From contig NW_003216064.1 in assembly GCF_000006405.1 (NCBI RefSeq), forward strand, positions 400,535 through 464,534: a stretch of DNA of 64,000 nt. Direction: 5' to 3'. The stretch's first letter is position 1. Each line of letters starts with the position of its first letter. Under the pieces are notes generated by a model. It did not search any database. It was given only the letters and a program-made list of their open reading frames with translations, and was not told the origin of the DNA. Position numbers and translations under genes: made by a program. The stretch comes from Perkinsus marinus ATCC 50983. Lineage: Eukaryota; Perkinsozoa; Perkinsida; Perkinsidae. Shown here piece after piece: positions 20,615 to 30,904 of the stretch.

Positions 20615-21650
20615 GTCTTATTCTGCGAGCCGGGCAAGTGCTGAGCGGTCCGACTTCATCAGCTGGCCGCCGCTCTACTCGCTTGGGTCGGTCTTCGGCA
20701 GGCGGACCGCTGGGCGTTTTACGGCTCACCGAGCCAACTCGAGGTAAGGGGTAAGCATTGGTGGTCCCGGCTTCTGTGCTGCCGCCCTGGCTTCAAGCTT
20801 CGGTCCTCCGGGCCATCCACTCCTTGGGTACTCCTTTCCAGGCTTGACTCTCAGCTAGACTCCATTGATGGGGCGGCACTGTGGTATGGTCACCACTAGT
20901 TGACGTCATGAGGAGACAACCCAGGTGCCGGGGGATCCTAGTATTGGATTCCCACCACTCCTGCGCCAGTCGACATCCCGGAGGGTGCGCGAGGAGGGCC
21001 CGATCCATTTGAGAGATCTGGGCCGGCATGCATCGGGGTGCTCAGTCCCTGGGGCCCCTCCCAACTCTAAAGATGGCGAGGGGTGGAGCTAAGCTCTCTT
21101 TTCATTGTTTGGTGGCTCTTGGGACATGGGTGCATTGGTCGCAACCCGAGCCGTGCACTCAAGGCACTTGGCGATCGACCTCCTGTGTGGGCAAGACATC
21201 AGGGGTGTGCCATCCGCGACATTGGAGATCGCGTTCTCATGACGTTTCGGATCCGCGGGGGGTGTCCAACCAACCACCTGCCCCCATCGCCTGGCTCAGA
21301 GAGACATCCCGGAGGGTATGCCAAGGCGATCCGGTGTGGAGCTTGCCACGCCACCGGCACGGTCCGGCCTTAAGGGAGTCAGCATCAAGTCAGAGGCCCA
21401 GAAAGAGAGTCACCGCAGAGCTTCAAGCGACGGAGGAGCCTAACTATCCACACACGCGAAACAGCCTTCCACAGATTACACTGCTGCTGCCCCTTTCCTG
21501 AGGTGCCACAGCGTCGCGCTGCCTCCGACTATCGCCGCGCGTCGTAGGCCTTGGTCGCTGGGAGTAGTAGTTGTAGTGGTTATGGTAGTAGCTGAGCCGC
21601 TAGGCCGGCACCAGCGAGGCGCTGATGCAAGTCCGCACTAAGGGGTCCTC
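20615..21650 (-). other. Probable 3' UTR of the truncated non-LTR element
   Basis: GC-rich sequence downstream of the RNase H frame. Plus-strand frames here are not supported by domains or splice sites. The left limit (about 20615) is set by the composition change and is approximate. Confidence 0.5.
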
Positions 21651-22847
21651 TTATGGCTGAGAGGAGTTCTCCGCTTCTCGGAGATTCTTCAGCCACTCGA
21701 AGGTCATCTTTGCCATCTTCAGAAGTGGCGCTCGATACCGTCGATCGAGGACTAATTTGTAGTCGTACTTGGGCATCACCTGGAGCAGCCTGGAGTCTCG
21801 TCTCGCGCCATCCAGCAGAGGACAGTCTCTGAGGATGTGCTTGACGTCTCCATCTGCATGCCCGCATGGGCAGCTCGGGTCTGTCCTTAGCCCCATCGTG
21901 TGGCGATGGTGGGGTGTGGGGGCGTGTCCTAAAATTAAGGCAGAGAGCTCGGGTGATGACTTACCGGCCTTCAAGAATCTTCTGGCGTGGGAAAATCCCC
22001 AAAGGAAGTCCCGTACGCTGGTGCCCAGAGTGGCTCGCTTCTCAAGCCACCAGGACCTTGTGTCCTTCTCCATCTGGGTCTTGAGCTGGTGCTTCACAAA
22101 GGAAGGAGGAACCATCAGAGCAGCACCCCGGTCCAGGGGGAAGAGCTGCTTTCGGCCGGTGTTGGCCAGCTGGTCCACTGCTTCGTTCCACTGTACTCCT
22201 TCATGGCCCGGGCACCAGTTCAGCTGCACCTTGACGTGTAGGCTGAGATGGGCGATGTCACGAGCGATGGCCGATCTCTCGGTGGCTTCTCGGCCTCGGA
22301 TCGTGCGGATGGAGGCCTGAGAGTCTGTGAAGAGAAGCCATTCTATACCTCTGTGAGCCGAATAGCTCAGCCATCGCAGGGCTCTGCGGATGGCTTCCAA
22401 TTCGCATTGGTGAATGGTGGCGAACCGCTCAAGCTTAAAAGCTTGGCGCTCCACCACTTCTCCTTCTTTGACAGCCAGGAAGGCCCCGCCGGCACTATCG
22501 CCGAACTTGGAGCCATCCGTGTAGATGGCGGGGCCTCGGTAGGCCGATGCCAGTTCGACCGCTTCTTCTCTGGGACGGATGGAGGCGGGGAGGGAGGGGA
22601 GCCACGGTGGGAGAGGATGGGTCTCTCGCCGGTCCACTCGCCATGACGATTCCGCCGCTCCAGGCCCAAGGGCCGCTGCTAGGTCGCTAGGAGTACCTGT
22701 GGTGGCGCGGCATCTTCTTGCCAGCATTCTCAATTGGATGCTAGCCGGGGTGACGCCGGCCATCATCATCGCCGCGGCGTGGGAGGCCGAGCGAGGGGCC
22801 CGAGTGGCTATCCTCGCTGCCAGGCCGGACACGCTATCGACGGCCTT
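21651..22847 (-). pseudogene. Non-LTR ORF2, 3' portion: RNase H and C-terminal finger
   Basis: About 398 residues, continuing in frame from the reverse transcriptase part at 28263 once the LTR element and one AAG copy are removed. RNase H residues are visible in IYTDGSKFGDS, QCELEAIRRAL, LLFTDSQASI and CPGHEGVQWNEAVDQLA. A C-terminal CPCGHADGDVKHILRDC finger follows, as in other non-LTR ORF2 proteins. The frame itself is undamaged; it is broken only by the nested insertion, which implies that the insertion is recent. Confidence 0.85.
22845..22847. repeat. Target-site duplication (CTT), left copy
   Basis: CTT directly before the left LTR equals the CTT at 28263-28265 directly after the right LTR. 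Dropping one copy restores the host reading frame (AAG codon on the minus strand). Confidence 0.65.
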
Positions 22848-23022
22848 TGTAGTGAATTAAACCGAACCCAAGTATACTTGTAGTGGATAGAAGTAGTAGG
22901 TTTTATGAATACAACTTACATAGCTAAAACCTTATAGGTACGTGATCTAGCGTCACGCTAAAATGACACAGCTAACACAAAATTCGGAGACAGATAATTA
23001 TAAAGCAGGGACAATCTCTACA
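22848..23022 (-). repeat. 3' LTR (175 bp)
   Basis: Identical to 28088-28262. TG...CA ends. It lies next to a polypurine tract (seven Gs on the minus strand, 23025-23031), the usual plus-strand primer position. Confidence 0.95.
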
Positions 23023-23023
23023 A

Positions 23024-23035
23024 TCCCCCCCATAA
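23024..23035 (-). other. Polypurine tract
   Basis: On the minus strand this reads ATGGGGGGGA just before the 3' LTR and directly after the polyprotein stop. It is the expected primer for plus-strand DNA synthesis. Confidence 0.65.
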
Positions 23036-23041
23036 AACGAA

Positions 23042-26000
23042 CTAGGCGACTCGACGACGCTTAGTTACTACCGCACGTCTCTCATCTCTCAACATATTAC
23101 TAGTAGTAGCCTGACTTAGCATAGCAGCCTGACGTTTTGGTCTACCTTGAGGAAGTTGAACCAAAGTATCATTCGGAACCTTATGGCTTTGAGAGCCCTC
23201 AGCAGAATCATCCTTGAGGTCATTCTTAGAGTCCTCCTCAGAAACATGGTTATCTGCCGATCGAAACCTTTTACAATTACCGATATGATGAAACTCAGTT
23301 CCACGTTCAGTAGTAAGCAGAACATGACGACTCTTGATAGCAGAAATACGATAAGGACCACGCCAACATGGGCTAAGCTTATAACTTCTTTGGGTATAGA
23401 CCATCACCCACATGCCAACTCGTAGACCACTATCATATCGCAATACCGGATGATTTTTCTCCCGTTGATCCAGCCAATGTTCCACGAACTTAGCAGTAAA
23501 AACCTCATGCTCTCGACTAATACGGCCAGCTGCTATTATAAGGTCATACAACTCGGGATCAGATACAGATGACGAATCATCAGCAATAGATCCAGATCGC
23601 ATACAGGGAAGTTCACAAATTCTTCCCCACATAATCATCATAGGAGTAAGTTGTGACTCACCAAGTTCCGTGTGGTTGATCATCCATTTAACATTCTGCA
23701 GAAGAAGCTCATCAGCCCACTCAACCGAAGGTAAATCTGCTAGCCAACGTCGCAAACACTCCAACAGACAACGATGCCTCCTTTCATAGAAACCACCAGT
23801 CTGACCATGATTAGCTGGTCCAAGAATCCAACGTATACCTGCTGCTTTCGCCCAATCTTGAACCTCTTTAGAACCAAATTCTCCATCACTCTGAACCTCT
23901 CGTGGAAAGCCATTCCTCACAAAGATAATCGATAAACCTCTTATAAAGGTAGCGGCATCAGTCGAGTCAATTATCGTGAAGTCCATATAGCCACTGAAAG
24001 CATCAGTCACAGTTAAAAATAGACAACCACGTTTCACGACAACACCATCAACACCAACACGGTACCACGGCTTCAATGCCTTAGCATCGGGTAAGCGGGT
24101 AGAATAAGGAACCTCTATACGTCCATCACTATCAACACGCTGGCAAGTAGGACATACACTCTTAGCCCAACGACACTTTGTTCCCATCTTGGAAAACCAA
24201 CACCAACGTTGCAACCAAGACTTCAACTGCCTACCAGAGGCATGAGTCCTTTTATGACTCTCAGAAACCACCCAATTTATCCAAGTCGATGGTATGACTA
24301 ACTGACGTTGAATACGGCCAACTTCATCAAACCGCTGCTCCCGATAAAGAATACCATCAACCATAGTAAAACCTGTTTGGCTCTTAAAAGACTCACATGC
24401 CGGACAGATCCTCTGATCGGCCTTCAACTTCTCAAAATCGAAGTCGATGTCAATCAAACAAGGAGCAATGACGAAACCCACGGCATTATGCTGCTCCTCA
24501 TCATCCGAAACCATCCGTAACATATCAGCTTGATCACACTCACCAACACGTGATATCAGTTCCTGTAGAGGATCTTGAACAATATGAATATCACGATCCT
24601 CCAAACGATTATCTTCGTTGACACCACGTGCCAAAGCGTCAATATAAGAGACACAACCTTGTCGACTACTCCAAAGAGTTACCCAAACCGTCCTTTGATA
24701 TAATAACAAACCACGATACTCTTCCTCTGAATCAGCATAGTCAAGCTCTATCTCATTCCACCATGCTGAAGAATTCTTGTTGTCACAAACGACAGCCAGA
24801 GGGGTGGTGATCAATGCCAAATTTCGGGTTACAGCACGAATCATACCACGTCTCTCCTTAACAGTAGAGGATCGCTTAATCTCCGAGGGGGTTAAAATAC
24901 ATCCATCAACTGCTAATGGTAGCATTACAGCATCACGATCGTAAGGTAAGAGCAAACCCAAACCATGACATACCTCCTTAGTAAGATCATCCAATTCGCT
25001 CAACCACCATGGACCGTCTTGGCCAATCTCTCCAACCTCGTCCTTAGGAACACTGAATATTTGCAGCAGCATACACGACCACGCTTCCTTATTCGTATCA
25101 ACGATGAGACAACTACCGAGGATTGGTGTATTGGTAGATCCTCCAACAACATATAGAGAGAGAAGACCAGAAAAATAATTACGACAAAGCTTGGTCACAT
25201 GTTCAATTGCTATAGATGATGGCGAAGAAGTCAACTTATGCAATTTATGGAGAACACCGTGAGAACCGTACGGCAACCATCTCCTCAACCATTGAAATCG
25301 ACCCGCCCATGAACGAATCCATTTGCGCTTTGCCTCATCATCTATCAGAGCATCATACTCCTTCAGACTCCGAGCAACAGCAGATTCAGAGAGACCGGCA
25401 GCATCCTTAACGACCGGGGATACTTCCAAACCTTGGCATATAAGACCACAGAAAGTAACCCTTACTCCAATCTCACTCTTCTCTTCACTGACTATAAAAT
25501 GATGTCGCCGACCAACCGAAGTAACCAAACTTCTACCGGAAACAGCATCCTCCTTACATGATGCCCCTCCCAGGACATCATCCTGAAAATGTTCGATCTT
25601 GAAGTCAAGATCTAATCGAGCAGCTTCACTTCTCACTTCACGTAAATAATGATCCATACATCTGGTAAATATAATTGGAGAGTAACGCCACCCTTGAACC
25701 AAACATAGAGGTTGAAAGTAGTGCAAGTTACCCTCTCCATCATAAGCTCTTACCGTAAAGTAAGATAACATTCCTTCGGGTAGGAGTACACTAGAAAAAG
25801 CATCCTCTAGATCAACCTTAAAATAAACCTTTCGATATGAGAGTGGCCAGCTCAACAGAATACTCAGAGCATTCTGCTGGCTTTGTGTAGTGAAGGATGA
25901 TGGAACCGTGTCTGAGACATCACGATCATTAGCCCACCAGTATCGTTGCTGATGAGCATCACTACCAGGGACCATAGCAAGTTTCATAGAGTTCAGCCTC

Positions 26001-28087
26001 CGGCAGTCAACTGTGACCCGGAATCTCTTCCGTATCACAGGATCAGTCATGTGCTCAACGTTCCCTAGAGGTTCACCAGGCTTCTTGTCAACAAGAACTA
26101 CCTCGTTCACATGATTGATCTGGTCTGGACCAACCTCACGCATCTTTCCTTCACCACAGGCAATCTTCAACCGTCGATAGATAGCAATCTGACGGGACCT
26201 AGGACGACGACGGATAGCTTCACAAAAAGGCTGCATCAACGCATTCTCCAATATTTGACAGTGTGCAACATATCTACCATCCTCACGACATTCAATCGAA
26301 GACGTCGACGAGATCGCTTTCACAGTATCGACCTCAGAAAGTACATTCACCTTAGAGTCAGCGTCAACAACAACAGAACGATAAAACTCGAGCAGACTGT
26401 CCACAAGGGTTGAGCATCTTCTCAACAAAGCATTTCCGAATATTACATCAGGAGTAAGTCCATCAACCACCTTACAGCTACTGGAAACAAGCAGATCACC
26501 AGCAGCGGAGCAAATATCGACCTCACACTGGCCATCAACTTCAACAGAGTGTCCATTACCAAAAGATACACCTGTAGCACCAGTAAGAGTTCTCCTCAGA
26601 ATACCCTCTGAGGCCAACGCTAAGAACATTCGGCGCGACATATAAACAAAACCACGAGCACCCGAATCGATTAAAGCTTTAACACGAGCACCCGGACTCC
26701 GTACAGTACTGTCCTTAGACATATCTTGCCTAAGGATGATACTTACAACAGGGTCATGCAAAACACCACCATCCAAACGAGAGATTTCATCATCGTCAAC
26801 ATCTCTAACCATAGCAACCTTTTCATAAGTAGGGGCACTAACCATCTTAGGGGAAATACTCTGTACCACAGGGGGAGATGCCTGGACCTTAGAAGTCGAT
26901 TCAACCGTGGACACTGGGAGAGCTTCAGTTTGAACAATAGGGGTTGTAGTAGCCTTGGGAACCTCACCACTTGACTCTCGAACTAAACCTTTTCGAGCAA
27001 GCCATTGATAGCGTGCAGGACAATTCCGTTTAAGATGACCAAACTTATGACAAAAATAACACTGTCTGGTATCCTTCGATGGAGTAGCATCCACTTCAGT
27101 ACCAGTAGTAGTAGATATCGATAGGACTGACTCCGGAACATTCTGGTCAACAGTCTTAACCTTATCATTGCTCTTCTCAGTCTGATCCATACGTATTCCG
27201 TAGTTACGATCCTCCCAATAACTTAAATCTCTCGCAAGGATCTCTAGAGAGCGATAATGAGCATAGGTTTGATTTACCACCTTCTTGTAGTCAGCTCTCA
27301 GGCCTTCAATAAAACGTTTTAGGACTTCTGACTCACTAAGATTAACGTCGATACATCTACCAGCGCTAACCATCTTCTTCACACGCTTATAATAAGTGGT
27401 AACTCTCTCACTAGGACCTTGCTTAACACTATCAAAACGTTCTCTCCAACGAACTGGATCATCAGTAATACGGTACTTATCACCCAAAAACCTCTCAGTC
27501 ATAGATAATCTAGTAACAGTACCAAGACCCAAAGCCGACGATTCCTCCAGAAAGTCGAAGATATCAGATAAAACACTAGCATCAACAGCACGGATAAGGA
27601 AAGACCAACAGGTATCAGCATCCAAACGATAGATACGCACTACTTGTGAAAACGATCTCACCCAAGCCGATACAGGTCTAATATCATCTTCACCAGCATA
27701 TTTTATGCCATCCGGAATAGGTAACTGAGCAGTAGCCGATATTCTCTTAGTATCAGTTCCACTCCTATCAGTGACAACAGCTTCACGCAGGTAGTCAGAT
27801 ATATAAGATCGTCCATCTGAATGACCTTCTGAAGTAGCCTGAGTAACGGGCACGGGATTTACACCTGCCTGCTCAACCAGCTGACGAAACAGTAACCTGT
27901 CAGCTAAACTCATAGACCTCTCAGCTTCCTCGAAGTCAACAGACTTTAGAAACCGGACACTATCCTCGGGAACACCGAGAAGCACCGCAAGTCGATGTAA
28001 AGCATCACTCGCAACATCGCGAAGATTTGGAAGATCAGCATAAACCGGAGTTGTCGGAACCGGGGTATTCACTGCATCGGGTACCAT
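23042..28087 (-). CDS. LTR-retrotransposon Gag-Pol polyprotein
   Basis: 1681 residues in one frame, with no frameshift between Gag and Pol. Gag-like N-terminal part, zinc knuckle CYFCHKFGHLKRNC (about residue 349), aspartic protease ALIDSGARG (about 469), reverse transcriptase VTVDCRRLNS, KVDLEDAFS and HFQDDVLG (about 832, Gln in place of the usual Val/Met/Ile), a connecting/RNase H part (LIVDTNKEAW, about 995), and integrase with a zinc-binding H/H..CPTC (about 1290) and catalytic D (VGVDG, 1346), D (QSDGEF, 1400), E (FYERRH, 1432). The ATG at 28087 abuts the LTR, so the 5' leader must lie wholly within the LTR. Confidence 0.93.
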   Translation of the reverse strand: MVPDAVNTPVPTTPVYADLPNLRDVASDALHRLAVLLGVPEDSVRFLKSVDFEEAERSMSLADRLLFRQLVEQAGVNPVPVTQATSEGHSDGRSYISDYLREAVVTDRSGTDTKRISATAQLPIPDGIKYAGEDDIRPVSAWVRSFSQVVRIYRLDADTCWSFLIRAVDASVLSDIFDFLEESSALGLGTVTRLSMTERFLGDKYRITDDPVRWRERFDSVKQGPSERVTTYYKRVKKMVSAGRCIDVNLSESEVLKRFIEGLRADYKKVVNQTYAHYRSLEILARDLSYWEDRNYGIRMDQTEKSNDKVKTVDQNVPESVLSISTTTGTEVDATPSKDTRQCYFCHKFGHLKRNCPARYQWLARKGLVRESSGEVPKATTTPIVQTEALPVSTVESTSKVQASPPVVQSISPKMVSAPTYEKVAMVRDVDDDEISRLDGGVLHDPVVSIILRQDMSKDSTVRSPGARVKALIDSGARGFVYMSRRMFLALASEGILRRTLTGATGVSFGNGHSVEVDGQCEVDICSAAGDLLVSSSCKVVDGLTPDVIFGNALLRRCSTLVDSLLEFYRSVVVDADSKVNVLSEVDTVKAISSTSSIECREDGRYVAHCQILENALMQPFCEAIRRRPRSRQIAIYRRLKIACGEGKMREVGPDQINHVNEVVLVDKKPGEPLGNVEHMTDPVIRKRFRVTVDCRRLNSMKLAMVPGSDAHQQRYWWANDRDVSDTVPSSFTTQSQQNALSILLSWPLSYRKVYFKVDLEDAFSSVLLPEGMLSYFTVRAYDGEGNLHYFQPLCLVQGWRYSPIIFTRCMDHYLREVRSEAARLDLDFKIEHFQDDVLGGASCKEDAVSGRSLVTSVGRRHHFIVSEEKSEIGVRVTFCGLICQGLEVSPVVKDAAGLSESAVARSLKEYDALIDDEAKRKWIRSWAGRFQWLRRWLPYGSHGVLHKLHKLTSSPSSIAIEHVTKLCRNYFSGLLSLYVVGGSTNTPILGSCLIVDTNKEAWSCMLLQIFSVPKDEVGEIGQDGPWWLSELDDLTKEVCHGLGLLLPYDRDAVMLPLAVDGCILTPSEIKRSSTVKERRGMIRAVTRNLALITTPLAVVCDNKNSSAWWNEIELDYADSEEEYRGLLLYQRTVWVTLWSSRQGCVSYIDALARGVNEDNRLEDRDIHIVQDPLQELISRVGECDQADMLRMVSDDEEQHNAVGFVIAPCLIDIDFDFEKLKADQRICPACESFKSQTGFTMVDGILYREQRFDEVGRIQRQLVIPSTWINWVVSESHKRTHASGRQLKSWLQRWCWFSKMGTKCRWAKSVCPTCQRVDSDGRIEVPYSTRLPDAKALKPWYRVGVDGVVVKRGCLFLTVTDAFSGYMDFTIIDSTDAATFIRGLSIIFVRNGFPREVQSDGEFGSKEVQDWAKAAGIRWILGPANHGQTGGFYERRHRCLLECLRRWLADLPSVEWADELLLQNVKWMINHTELGESQLTPMMIMWGRICELPCMRSGSIADDSSSVSDPELYDLIIAAGRISREHEVFTAKFVEHWLDQREKNHPVLRYDSGLRVGMWVMVYTQRSYKLSPCWRGPYRISAIKSRHVLLTTERGTEFHHIGNCKRFRSADNHVSEEDSKNDLKDDSAEGSQSHKVPNDTLVQLPQGRPKRQAAMLSQATTSNMLRDERRAVVTKRRRVA
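28068..28086 (-). other. Candidate primer-binding site overlapping the start codon
   Basis: One base after the 5' LTR the minus strand reads TGGTACCCGATGCAG. TGG is the usual start of a tRNA 3'-CCA complement. It overlaps the ATG of the polyprotein. The matching tRNA is not known. Confidence 0.4.
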
Positions 28088-28262
28088 TGTAGTGAATTAA
28101 ACCGAACCCAAGTATACTTGTAGTGGATAGAAGTAGTAGGTTTTATGAATACAACTTACATAGCTAAAACCTTATAGGTACGTGATCTAGCGTCACGCTA
28201 AAATGACACAGCTAACACAAAATTCGGAGACAGATAATTATAAAGCAGGGACAATCTCTACA
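28088..28262 (-). repeat. 5' LTR (175 bp)
   Basis: Identical to 22848-23022. Being so short, it must hold promoter, cap site, leader and polyadenylation signal. It is followed at once by the polyprotein ATG. Confidence 0.95.
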
Positions 28263-29670
28263 CTTGGCCAGATTCGGGTTCTCCAGTGCCTCCGCCCAGA
28301 CGCTGACCGCGTGCCCAAGGAAGGGCAGCACGGCCAGGTGGTAGGTCTTCAGTATCCGCTTGGTGTCGAGCCCAGCCCGTTCCCAACCCAGGGCGTGTAA
28401 TCGCCCTAGGCGGGAGCGAGCTTGGGCCGTCTTTCGCTTGATGTGCTCCCTGAAGAGCAGTCGCTGGTCCACTGCCAGGCCTAGGATGGTGACGACCTTG
28501 GCCCGGCCGATGGCCTTACCGTCGATCATTAGTGCTGATACCTGAAGCTTCCTAGGCGAGAGGTAATAACACTTACTGGGGTTGAGGCTGAGCCCGGAGG
28601 CTCTTGACCAGTCCGAGATCCGAGTCTCGATCTGCAGCCATCGCTCCCTAAACTCTCGGACGCCCTTGGTCGTCAGGACCAAGGTCTTATCATCGGCATA
28701 GAACGTCGAGGTTAGGCCAGGGATGGGCCGGAGCAGCGACGCCAAAGATAGGGTGGAGGTGGCGTAGAGGAGGGGTCCCAAGATGCTTCCTTGGGGGACC
28801 CCTCTCTCTAGCGAGATGGTCGCTTGGTCAGCTCCAAACTCCAGCTGGACGTGTTGCCCGGAGAGCCAGGACTTTATCACGGTGCAGAGATAGGGAGCCA
28901 CGCCTAGGCCTGAGAGCTGTTGGACGAGAAACGAATGCTTTACTGAATTAAAGGCATTGGACTCGTCCAGTGTGAGGAGGAGGGTCTGGTGACCCTTCCT
29001 CCCACACCCAGCTCGGTAGGCGTCGACGATCCTCTTCAGCGCCGTGTCGCAGCTTCGGCCTCGGCAGAAGCCGTGGATCTCTGGCACTCGGAACTTCTCT
29101 CCTAGGCCGTAGATGAGCCTTTCGGCTATCACCGACTCCAGCAGCTTCGAGGCACACCTAAGGAGTACGATCGGGCGCCAGCCCGAGGCCTGAAAGATGT
29201 CGCGGCCGGGCTTGGCCAGGGCAATGCATTTGCCCTCCTTCCATTCGGCAGGAAACTCGCCGGACCTAAGGACGTCAGTGAAGGCCGTGGCCCATTTGGC
29301 CGCCAGCTCGGGCGCCGTCTTCTTGAGGACTTCAGCATTGACGCCGTCGCTCCCAGGGGCAGAGATCTTCAGACGGCCGATGGCTTCTAAGACCTCCTGT
29401 TCCGTCACGGCTGGGATGCGATCTGCCGGACCTACACCGACGCGAACCTGGGCCATCCCCTGGGACCGCCTAGGGTCCCGAGGGAATAGCTTCTCCAGCA
29501 GATGGGCTGCTTGATTGGTGCTTGGGTCGCCATTCAGTATCGCTGCTGCTGACTTACTCTTTGGCGGTCGGATGCACTTGGAAAAGTCTTGGAGGGACGC
29601 ATAGAAGCGGTCCCTCGCTCTCTTCTTAGCTGCTCGGGCTTCTAACCTGAAAAGTCTTCTCCTTTCGGTC
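28263..29670 (-). pseudogene. Non-LTR ORF2, reverse transcriptase portion
   Basis: About 470 residues reading down to LAK at the insertion point. Reverse transcriptase blocks are visible: KISAPGSDGVNAEVLK, ALAKPGRD, RPIVLLRCASKLLE, HGFCRGRSCDTAL, TLDESNAFNSVKHSF, RGVPQGSILGPLL and FYADDKTLV. No endonuclease precedes it; the open frame stops near 29727, close to the 5' truncation. The terminal residues past 28263 in this frame come from the LTR and are not part of the protein. Confidence 0.85.
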
Positions 29671-29738
29671 ACCTCCTCTTTCCAATGCTCGGTTCCGATG
29701 AGGTTGCCATCCCTCTTTGGTCACTTTGTCATGAAGAG

Positions 29739-29937
29739 TTAGGCCCTGAAACTTGGAGGTCATATGAGGTAAAGCATAAGTGCATACCTCCCTGAGCCGC
29801 AAGATGATACTCGTTGTGGTGGCTGTGTACGAGTCGAAAAACTGGATATGCTAAGAATATGTGGAGGGATGTATGTTCCACCACATTCAGTCTCCTGTCA
29901 AGTTCTGGGTGGTCACGACGCAGTGTGCAATTTTTCA
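29739..29937. other. Upstream region of the histidine phosphatase gene
   Basis: 199 bp between the edge of the truncated element and the chosen phosphatase start. An in-frame upstream ATG at 29848 exists, but its N-terminal extension has no resemblance to the family. No other feature was seen. Confidence 0.4.
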
Positions 29938-30904
29938 ATGCCTGATACCACACCACCCATTCCTCCTATCTTCCTCATCCGACACGGCCAGTCAGAAGCT
30001 AACGTGGCTAACTTGATCGTCAGCAATCCCGAGGTCGGCTGTAAGGCCTATGGCCTGACGGGCGCTGGGCGGGAACAGGTCAAGGCTTCTGCTAGGGCTT
30101 TCCTCAGTCAATACAAGGGTGCCTCGATGGAGGTAGGGAGGAGGGCACAAACTTATCGTCATTTTTGCTCTGTTGTTTATCAGATGGAAATAGTGTCATC
30201 AGATTTCCTGCGTACCAGGGAAACGGCTGAGGTCTTTGCCAGTGTTGTGGGGTTCCCTAAAGACAAGATACAGTTCGACACTAGATTGCGAGAGAGATTC
30301 TTTGGAAGTATTGACATGACCTCGGATGGATCCTATGCGAAGGTGTGGCAGAGGGATGCCCATCATGAGAGCCTCGAGGACTTCAATGCAGAGGAACCTG
30401 ATAGTGTCGCTGCTAGGAGTCTGGCTGTCTTGAAGGAACACATAAAGGTGATACATGGATTTAGGGTTGAATTAGTATCGATGATAATAGTGAGAGTAGT
30501 GGTAGTAGTAATGGTGAACGCAGTGAGGAAATTGTCGTGGTAGTAGGAGTAGCTATAGGCGATAGAGGAAGTAGTCACGGTTGTATCAGTGGACGTAGCA
30601 AGAATAGTGATGGTAGTGATACGGGTAGTCGGAAGAAGGCTGGTGATGGGGACAGTTTGATTTAGGAGCACGGCATATCCAGTCGTATTTCTGGACCAGA
30701 TAGTCGTCGTAGTAAACGTTGTATGTTTCTTTTGCTCCTCAGACTGGCAGTAAGGCACTTGTATTGGTCACACACGGTGATGTGATGCAGATCCTCCAAA
30801 CTACACTGCTAGGGTTCAAGCCCTATCAATACAGGACCGCTGTAGATAATGTGAACCAAGGCGAGCTTAGACGGGTTGACCCCAAGATATCCATAACAGA
30901 GTGA
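29938..30904 (+). CDS. Histidine phosphatase (phosphoglycerate-mutase-like)
   Basis: Three exons resolved to the base: 29938-30132, 30184-30447, 30743-30904; 206 residues. The catalytic RHG motif is in FLIRHGQSEAN (about residue 14), the acid/base LRERFFG is in the middle, and the second histidine is in LVTHGDVMQIL near the C-terminus. This fits the small broad-specificity phosphatase branch rather than glycolytic mutase, whose length is about 250. The first intron is 51 nt; the second, 295 nt, carries irregular GTA/GTAGTG repeats. Substrate cannot be told. The start at 29938 puts the RHG motif at the usual distance. Confidence 0.82.

Larger units (their letters stand above)
22848..28262 (-). 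mobile_element. LTR retrotransposon, intact and young
   Basis: 5415 bp with 175-bp LTRs that are base-for-base identical, begin TGTAG and end CTACA. A single uninterrupted Gag-Pol frame lies between. Domain order protease, reverse transcriptase, RNase H, integrase fits Ty3/Gypsy (Metaviridae) or BEL/Pao, not Copia. It is inserted into the ORF2 of a non-LTR element with a 3-bp duplication. Intact coding capacity and identical LTRs suggest a very recent insertion. Confidence 0.93.
20615..29738 (-). mobile_element. 5'-truncated non-LTR retrotransposon, split by a nested LTR element
   Basis: GC-rich block differing in composition from both flanks. The minus strand encodes a reverse transcriptase part (29670-28263) and an RNase H part (22847-21651) of one ORF2, separated by the LTR element 22848-28262. 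No endonuclease is present, so it is 5' truncated near 29738, as is common for non-LTR copies. About 1 kb of non-coding GC-rich sequence (20615-21650) is its likely 3' UTR. Ends are approximate and no target duplication was found. Confidence 0.75.

Noticed and set aside
21028-21501. Plus-strand frame in the GC-rich block
   Set aside because: Lies in the 3' UTR of the minus-strand non-LTR element; composition alone keeps it open.
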